Positions 7,418 to 11,744 of a stretch of 11,744 nucleotides of DNA are shown here, piece after piece. The notes beneath the pieces are model-generated. The model made no database searches, was not told the origin of the DNA, and saw only the letters and a list, made by a program, of their open reading frames with translations. The stretch covers positions 1-11,744 of the forward strand of contig JAHHRP010000052.1 of NCBI GenBank assembly GCA_020025735.1, read 5' to 3'. Each line of letters opens with the position of its first letter. Positions within the stretch are counted from its first letter, which is position 1. The DNA is from Evtepia sp. (GTDB lineage: Bacteria > Bacillota > Clostridia > Oscillospirales > Oscillospiraceae). Made by a program: the position numbers and the translations under genes.

Positions 7418-8447
7418 AGAATGAACCTCCTTCCTTTCCGAGATTTTTTACAAACGCGGCAAGCAGGGCCGCAGAGGACTCCAGATCGGATAGCGCCAGT
7501 GTCTCTACTGGGCTGTGCATGTACTTTAAGGGCAAAGACAACACAGCTGTGGCAATCCCCTCTCTTGCAGTCTGGACTCTCCAAGCATTGGTACCACTAT
7601 GCCCAGTCATGACCTCAAGCGCATAAGGAATTTCCTGCTCCTGTGCTTTGGCAACCAGCCGGTCACTCATCCAGCGGGCAATGTTGGGACCCAATCCAAT
7701 GACAGTCCCCTCTCCAGCAGGAAAAGTTCCTTCTTTGGGTCCATCGGGTGTTCTGGCATGCGTCACATCCACAGCCACGAAGCAATGCGGTTCCAGCGCA
7801 TAGGCGCCCACCAGTGCGCCGCCACCGTTGGTCTCCTCCCGGCTGCTACCCATGAAGTAGAGGTCTACATCCAAGGAAACATCTTGCAGCAGCTGCGCGG
7901 TGCGAAGAAGCGTCACAAAGCCAGCCCGGTCATCCAGCGCTTTGGCACTGACCCGATCATTTAACAGAGAACGCAGGGTTCTCCTTGGAACGGCAAAAGC
8001 CCCTATCAAAGCCTCCCCTTCCTTTTGTGTCAGACCAGTATCCAGACAAAGTTGGTCGATGGGAAGACCGTTCTCTCCCTCCCCCGGTTTTTGAACATGA
8101 GGCGGCAAAACAGCAACCACGCCAAACAGAGGTGGCTGGGAGAGAATGGTGAACTCTTGATCGGGAAGCATGCGTGGGTCAACGCCTCCTACCGGACGGA
8201 AACGAAGAAAGCCATCCGTTGCCCCGGTAATCACCAAACCGACCTCGTCCAAGTGGGCATCTAGGACCACACGTTTGGCGTTTTTATTCCCGCATCGGCG
8301 TACCCCAATGACATTACCAAAAGAATCCAATTTCACCTCGTCCACCAGCGGCCGAAGAAGTTCAAGGGCACACGCTGCCACAGGACCTTCTCTCCCAGAT
8401 GGACCAGCGCAGGCGCACAAGGCCGTTAGACTTGCAAGTGTATCCAT
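7407..8447 (-). CDS. M42 family metallo-aminopeptidase (first of three tandem copies), divergent
   Basis: A 346-residue M42 peptidase starting at the ATG at 8447. The metal site is complete: DAHLDEVG (histidine and aspartate), ALDDRAG (bridging aspartate), the glutamate pair in SSREETNGGGA, AVDVTH (aspartate) and KYMHSPVE (histidine). It differs from the two copies downstream in several places. The usual QEE-x-G-x-RG block reads REETNGGGA, and the late SGGTDA motif reads HSGTNAWRV, with asparagine where the other copies have aspartate. It also carries a proline/glycine-rich stretch (VQKPGEGENGLP) in the middle, a region where copies vary. Substrate or assembly partners may therefore differ. 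The stop overlaps the next gene by 11 bases, and its own ribosome binding site abuts the murD stop codon. Confidence 0.9.
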   Translation of the reverse strand: MDTLASLTALCACAGPSGREGPVAACALELLRPLVDEVKLDSFGNVIGVRRCGNKNAKRVVLDAHLDEVGLVITGATDGFLRFRPVGGVDPRMLPDQEFTILSQPPLFGVVAVLPPHVQKPGEGENGLPIDQLCLDTGLTQKEGEALIGAFAVPRRTLRSLLNDRVSAKALDDRAGFVTLLRTAQLLQDVSLDVDLYFMGSSREETNGGGALVGAYALEPHCFVAVDVTHARTPDGPKEGTFPAGEGTVIGLGPNIARWMSDRLVAKAQEQEIPYALEVMTGHSGTNAWRVQTAREGIATAVLSLPLKYMHSPVETLALSDLESSAALLAAFVKNLGKEGGSFFAD

Positions 8448-8453
8448 GTGCAT

Positions 8454-8460
8454 CCTCCTT
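8454..8460 (-). promoter_or_regulatory. Ribosome binding site deciding the M42 start
   Basis: AAGGAGG on the minus strand. Two in-frame ATGs follow: one touches it directly (8453), which leaves no spacer, and one begins 6 bases later (8447), the ideal distance. The start is therefore placed at 8447. The site adjoins the TAA stop of murD. Confidence 0.8.
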
Positions 8461-9845
8461 TACAACCCGTTGACGATGGACTTAAAGGTTTGGCCTCGCT
8501 GGGCGAAATTCTTAAAGTGATCGAAAGAGGCACAAGCAGGAGACAGCATCACCACATCCCCTTCTTTGGCCAGGCTGGCGGCGGCCAAAACGGCTTTGGT
8601 GAAATCCTCCTCCATGACAATGGCAGGACGCCCCTCCTGATAGCCAGGGGTATCCACCACAGCCTGCCGGATCTTTTCTCCTGTGTGACCAGTGAGGACC
8701 AAGGTCTTCACATGATTCTGGACCTCTTTCCCCAGCACGTCAAAAGGAATCTTTTTATCATATCCTCCTGCGATCAGGATAACTTTTTGCTGGAAGGAAC
8801 GCAGGCCAGCGATGGTACGGGTGGGACTAGAGGCAATGGAGTCATTATAATACCGCACACCGTTTAAGGTGCGCACCAACTCGATTCGGTGTTCCACACC
8901 AGGGAAAGTTTCCGCTGTATGAAGAATAATCTCATCAGAAACCATGCCCTGTACCGCTGCGATGGCAGCCAGATAGTTCTCCACATTGTGCTGGCCAGGA
9001 ATTAAAATACGGTCTGTGGAAAACAGACGTCTTGTTTCTCCGTCCTTGGCTACCACAATGGTGCCATTGTCAACAGATACTCCATCCTTCAAGGTCTGCT
9101 TTCGGCTGAACTGTGTCACTCTTCCGGGGGCGCGATGGGACATTTCATCGGTCAAATCGTTGTCCCGGTTGAAGATGGCAAGATCTTCCTCCTTCTGATG
9201 ACAAAAGATATTCTCCTTTGCCTTGGCGTACTCTTCCATTGATTTGTGAATATCCAAGTGGTTGGGAGAGAGGTTGGTAAACACAGCGATGTCTGGGCTG
9301 GCAGAGAGTGTCATGAGCTGGAAAGAGGACAACTCCAGCACTGCGACATCATCTTTCTTCATCGTCCCAGCCTCTGAGAGCAATGGTTTCCCGATATTTC
9401 CGCCCAAATGGACGGTATATCCAGCATTTTTCAACATTTCGGAAATCAGTGTCGTTGTCGTTGTCTTTCCGTCACTGCCTGTGACTGCGATGATCTTGCA
9501 GGGACAGACTTGGAAAAAGACCTCCATCTCTGAAGTGAGCAGACTGCCCCTCTCCACTGCGGCCAAAAAAGGAGGGATATCTGGACGAATTCCAGGAGAA
9601 CGAAAGATGATGTCTTGATCCAGCCCATCCAAATAGGTCTCTCCCAGTTGGAGGATGGCCCCCATAGCCTCTAGCTCTGCCGCCAGGTCACCAAAGTTCT
9701 CTCTGGGTGATTTGTCGCAGGCAGTGACAGAGATCCCAGCTTGGAGCAGAGTTTTAATCAGTGGGGTGTTCGAGACCCCTATGCCGATGACGGCAACACG
9801 CTTTCCCCGAAGGGAAGCGAGATAGTCTTGCAGCGTAATCGCCAT
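8460..9845 (-). CDS. murD: UDP-N-acetylmuramoyl-L-alanine--D-glutamate ligase
   Basis: Adds D-glutamate to UDP-MurNAc-L-Ala in the cytoplasm, the second amino-acid step of peptidoglycan precursor synthesis, with ATP hydrolysis. The 461-residue length is normal. Domain 1 (about 1-115) opens with KRVAVIGIGVSNTPLIK, a Rossmann-like UDP-binding fold. Domain 2 has the ATP P-loop GSDGKTTT (123-130, K127), the FTNLSPNHLDIHKSMEEYAKAK segment and HNVENYLAAIAA. Domain 3 begins near VEHRIELVRTLNGVRYYNDS, and its end has the MurD-typical LSPACASFDHFKNFAQRG followed by a short tail. The ATG at 9845 has AGGAGG 7 bases upstream. It is the first gene of the operon, and the usual mur-cluster neighbours (mraY, ftsW, murG) are absent here. 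Confidence 0.96.
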   Translation of the reverse strand: MAITLQDYLASLRGKRVAVIGIGVSNTPLIKTLLQAGISVTACDKSPRENFGDLAAELEAMGAILQLGETYLDGLDQDIIFRSPGIRPDIPPFLAAVERGSLLTSEMEVFFQVCPCKIIAVTGSDGKTTTTTLISEMLKNAGYTVHLGGNIGKPLLSEAGTMKKDDVAVLELSSFQLMTLSASPDIAVFTNLSPNHLDIHKSMEEYAKAKENIFCHQKEEDLAIFNRDNDLTDEMSHRAPGRVTQFSRKQTLKDGVSVDNGTIVVAKDGETRRLFSTDRILIPGQHNVENYLAAIAAVQGMVSDEIILHTAETFPGVEHRIELVRTLNGVRYYNDSIASSPTRTIAGLRSFQQKVILIAGGYDKKIPFDVLGKEVQNHVKTLVLTGHTGEKIRQAVVDTPGYQEGRPAIVMEEDFTKAVLAAASLAKEGDVVMLSPACASFDHFKNFAQRGQTFKSIVNGL

Positions 9846-9940
9846 GCGTATTCCTCCTCAAAATCAAAGCGAGTTCATCGCAAATTGGATGATAAAACAT
9901 GGAACAGAGTGGTCTGTCAGCGCAGAATGATAGACATTTT

Positions 9941-9969
9941 ATTATACGCTGAAATCCTATAAATTTCAA
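9941..9969 (-). promoter_or_regulatory. Strong sigma-A promoter for the murD-ligA operon
   Basis: On the minus strand: TTGAAA (complement of 9964-9969), a 17-base spacer and a perfect TATAAT (complement of 9941-9946). Transcription would begin near 9934, giving a leader of about 90 bases before murD. I saw no convincing riboswitch or attenuator in that leader. No comparable promoter was noticed at the tight junctions inside the operon. Confidence 0.8.
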
Positions 9970-10027
9970 GGAATCCTTCATAATTCCAGCTAGGAAGTCC
10001 TTTTCTTTTTCATTCTTGTTCTTTTTA
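9970..10027. other. Spacer between divergent murD and prfB promoters
   Basis: An AT-rich stretch with a pyrimidine-rich tract on the plus strand (about 9997-10027). It separates the two outward-facing promoters. It may serve as an A/T-rich upstream element for either promoter, but nothing specific is recognisable. Confidence 0.4.
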
Positions 10028-10056
10028 TTGCTTTTTTGTGGAACATCAGATATAAT
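10028..10056 (+). promoter_or_regulatory. Candidate sigma-A promoter for prfB
   Basis: TTGCTT (10028-10033), a 17-base spacer and a perfect TATAAT (10051-10056). Transcription would begin near 10063, giving a leader of roughly 33 bases. The -35 box is weak (TTG only) but the spacing is ideal. Confidence 0.65.
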
Positions 10057-10095
10057 AAAACAGTTCAATTTTTAAGAATGTGAGGGATCGCCACG

Positions 10096-11217
10096 GTGCT
10101 TCAATTTGATGAATACAAAGTAAAACTCAACAACCTCCTGCCCCAGTTGGACGAGCTGGAAAAGGCACTGGACCTGGACACTGCTGCCCGTGAAGTAGAT
10201 TTTTTAGAGGCCCAGTGTGCTGCTGACGGCTTTTGGGACAACCCAGAGAAATCTCAACGGGTATTGCAAAAACTCAAACTGGAAAAAGGGAAGCTGGAAT
10301 CCCAAGCCAAGCGTCGTTCCTCTTGGGAAGACATGATGGTCTTATGTGAGATGGGAAATGAAGAAGAGGATGACTCCCTTCTGCCTGAACTGGAGCAAGA
10401 ATACGAGGCCTTCGTTCAGAGCATGGACTCTGCCAGACTTCAGACACTGCTCACGGGAGAATATGACACCTCCAATGCCATTCTGGCCTTCCATGCTGGC
10501 GCTGGTGGAACAGAGGCCCAAGATTGGGCCCAGATGCTCTATCGGATGTATACCCGCTGGGCTGAGCGCCACGGATTCACCTACAAAGTCATGGACTACC
10601 AGGAAGGAGATGAGGCTGGTCTAAAGTCTGCCACCATCATGATTGAGGGAGAGAATGCGTATGGATACCTCCGGGGAGAACATGGTGTGCATCGACTGGT
10701 CCGGGTCTCTCCCTTTGATGCCAATGCCAGACGACAGACTTCCTTTGCCTCAGTAGAGGTCATGCCTGACCTGCCAGATGATGTTGAGGTAGAAATCCGA
10801 CCAGAGGACATTGAAATGCAGGTCTACCGGGCCAGCGGTGCTGGTGGCCAGCACGTGAATAAGACCTCCTCAGCTGTTCGTCTAATCCACATTCCTACTG
10901 GTGTCGTCGTTGCCTGCCAGACGGAACGCAGCCAATTCCAGAACAAGGATAACTGTATGAAAATGCTTCGTGCCAAGCTGGTGGAGCTGCAAATGCAAGA
11001 AAAGGCAGAGAAAATCTCCGACCTGAAGGGTGTCCAGTTAAAGATTGAATGGGGCAGTCAGATCCGCTCCTATGTTTTTATGCCCTATACCCTAGTGAAA
11101 GATACCCGCACAGCTTATGAAACCAGCAATGTCAATGGTGTCATGGACGGAGATCTGGATGGGTTTATCAATGCGTACCTCACCGCCATGGCCACAGGAA
11201 ACTGGGCCACCAAATAA
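10096..11217 (+). CDS. prfB: Peptide chain release factor 2, without programmed frameshift
   Basis: Recognises UGA and UAA stop codons on the ribosome and triggers release of the finished protein. The 373 residues are full length: N-terminal helical domain (about 1-110), codon-reading domain with the RF2-specific SPF tripeptide (205-207), and the peptidyl-transferase GGQ motif (250-252, in GAGGQHVNKTSS). The GTG at 10096 is the only plausible start: a stop codon precedes it in frame at 10081-10083, GAGG lies about 10 bases upstream, and the N-terminus aligns with the classical RF2 beginning. In E. coli and B. subtilis a +1 frameshift at CTT-TGA-C near codon 25 regulates RF2. Here codons 25-26 read CTG-GAC (10168-10173), an uninterrupted Leu-Asp at the same place, so that control is absent. 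It has its own promoter and terminator. Confidence 0.95.
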   Translation: MLQFDEYKVKLNNLLPQLDELEKALDLDTAAREVDFLEAQCAADGFWDNPEKSQRVLQKLKLEKGKLESQAKRRSSWEDMMVLCEMGNEEEDDSLLPELEQEYEAFVQSMDSARLQTLLTGEYDTSNAILAFHAGAGGTEAQDWAQMLYRMYTRWAERHGFTYKVMDYQEGDEAGLKSATIMIEGENAYGYLRGEHGVHRLVRVSPFDANARRQTSFASVEVMPDLPDDVEVEIRPEDIEMQVYRASGAGGQHVNKTSSAVRLIHIPTGVVVACQTERSQFQNKDNCMKMLRAKLVELQMQEKAEKISDLKGVQLKIEWGSQIRSYVFMPYTLVKDTRTAYETSNVNGVMDGDLDGFINAYLTAMATGNWATK

Positions 11218-11227
11218 GTTCTGTTCC

Positions 11228-11269
11228 AATCCCCTCCCCAACGTCTTGTTGGATGAGGGGATTTTTTTC
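11228..11269 (+). terminator. Rho-independent terminator after prfB
   Basis: A 9-base perfect stem (AATCCCCTC, 11228-11236, with GAGGGGATT, 11255-11263) encloses a second 5-base stem (CCAAC with GTTGG) and a GTCTT loop. A run of seven T residues (11262-11268) follows. It begins 10 bases past the stop codon. Confidence 0.92.
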
Positions 11270-11287
11270 TTCTCTTCGACAAAACTC

Positions 11288-11316
11288 TTGACTTTTTAGC
11301 TTTTTGGTGTTAAAGT
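11288..11316 (+). promoter_or_regulatory. Candidate sigma-A promoter for the symporter gene
   Basis: TTGACT (11288-11293), a 17-base spacer and TAAAGT (11311-11316). It lies just after the prfB terminator, and transcription would begin near 11323, about 34 bases before the GTG start. Confidence 0.6.
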
Positions 11317-11339
11317 TTGAAAGCATTAAAGCAAACTTT
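11312..11339. promoter_or_regulatory. Inverted repeat over the symporter -10 region, possible operator
   Basis: AAAGTTTG (11312-11319) and its exact complement CAAACTTT (11332-11339) are separated by 12 bases. The left arm overlaps the proposed -10 box and the repeat spans the expected start of transcription, a usual place for a repressor. The arms are AT-rich, so chance is possible. Confidence 0.4.
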
Positions 11340-11356
11340 GGAATGGAGGAATCTCT

Positions 11357-11744
11357 GTGAAACTCGCTCTGCTGGTGGTCTACTTTGGCATCATGATCGG
11401 GATCGGCCTCTACTGCCGCAAGCACACAACGGATAGTAACGGCTTTGTCCTTGGTGGTCGGTCCGTTGGGCCATGGCTGACCGCATTTGCCTATGGGACA
11501 TCCTACTTTTCCGCTGTTGTCTTCGTGGGCTACGCTGGTCAATTTGGTTGGAAATACGGTATTGCTGCTACTTGGGCCGGGATCGGCAACGCGATCCTGG
11601 GTTCCTTACTCGCTTGGTCTGTTCTTGGACGGCGAAACCGAATAATGACCCAACACTTGGATTGGTCCACCATGCGCCAGTTCTTTGGGAAGCGGTTTCA
11701 AAGCAAGTCCTTGAAGATCGGCGCCTCTATCATCGTCTTTGTGT
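11357..11744 (+). CDS. Sodium:solute symporter family protein, 3' end missing
   Basis: The first 129 residues of a sodium-coupled membrane transporter (SSS/PutP-SglT family), running off the right edge. The GTG at 11357 is supported by GGAGGA 6 bases upstream. Hydrophobic helix 1 (MKLALLVVYFGIMIGIGLYC) leads into the family's typical loop and second helix: a TTDSNGFVLGGRSVGPWLTA stretch, then FAYGTSYFSAVVFVGYAG and FGWKYGIAATWAGIGNAILG. The GGRS-x3-P-W loop and the small-residue, serine-rich helix that forms the sodium site are hallmarks. The substrate (amino acid, sugar, carboxylate or pantothenate) cannot be told from this part. It has its own promoter and is independent of prfB. Confidence 0.87.
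   Translation, partial: MKLALLVVYFGIMIGIGLYCRKHTTDSNGFVLGGRSVGPWLTAFAYGTSYFSAVVFVGYAGQFGWKYGIAATWAGIGNAILGSLLAWSVLGRRNRIMTQHLDWSTMRQFFGKRFQSKSLKIGASIIVFV

Noticed and set aside
8448..8453. Upstream ATG for the first M42 gene
   Set aside because: It touches the AAGGAGG sequence with no spacer; the ATG at 8447 is ideally spaced.
9970..9987. GGAAT/ATTCC inverted repeat upstream of the murD promoter
   Set aside because: Only five-base arms with an eight-base gap; expected by chance.
9754..10068. 104-residue minus-strand reading frame overlapping the murD start and intergenic region
   Set aside because: It covers both divergent promoters and is low complexity, with no recognisable domain.

Overview
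The window comes from a low-to-mid G+C Gram-positive bacterium of the Clostridia, most likely the gut Oscillospiraceae/Flavonifractor-like group. Supporting signs are a SpoIIM-like sporulation membrane protein beside a XerD-type recombinase, strong AGGAGG ribosome binding sites, bacterial-type sigma-A promoters, and a run of M42 aminopeptidases with a methionine-gamma-lyase-family enzyme. The lineage is inferred from gene content. No tRNA, rRNA, CRISPR array, insertion sequence or prophage gene was seen.

Layout: (1) 3-533, the 3' part of a SpoIIM-like gene (+), ending at a hairpin terminator (573-605). (2) 544-672, a compact regulatory segment: a xerD promoter whose -10 box abuts that terminator, then a near-perfect 42-bp palindrome (608-649) whose central 28 bp look like a dif recombination site. 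(3) 673-1656, xerD (+), meeting tail-to-tail, with one base between them, an ArsR/SmtB-type zinc-sensor gene (1658-1984, -). (4) 2073-9845, a six-gene minus-strand operon read from a strong promoter at 9941-9969: murD, three tandem M42 aminopeptidases, a methionine-gamma-lyase-family PLP enzyme, and ligA, closed by a hairpin terminator at 2024-2068. Most junctions overlap or are under 20 bases, with ribosome binding sites lying on the preceding stop codon. (5) A divergent intergenic region, then prfB (10096-11217, +), without the usual programmed frameshift and with its own promoter and terminator. (6) 11357-end, the N-terminal part of a sodium:solute symporter with its own promoter and an inverted repeat over the -10 region.

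The genes are mostly housekeeping: peptidoglycan precursor synthesis (MurD), DNA joining (LigA), translation termination (RF2), chromosome dimer resolution (XerD) and peptide/amino acid catabolism (M42 peptidases, PLP lyase). The one arrangement that stands out is the dif-like palindrome directly in front of xerD. It resembles the recombinase-plus-adjacent-site loci known for XerS/difSL and XerH/difH, and could make this a self-contained Xer locus, possibly at the replication terminus. I saw no defence system or other clearly new multi-gene system.
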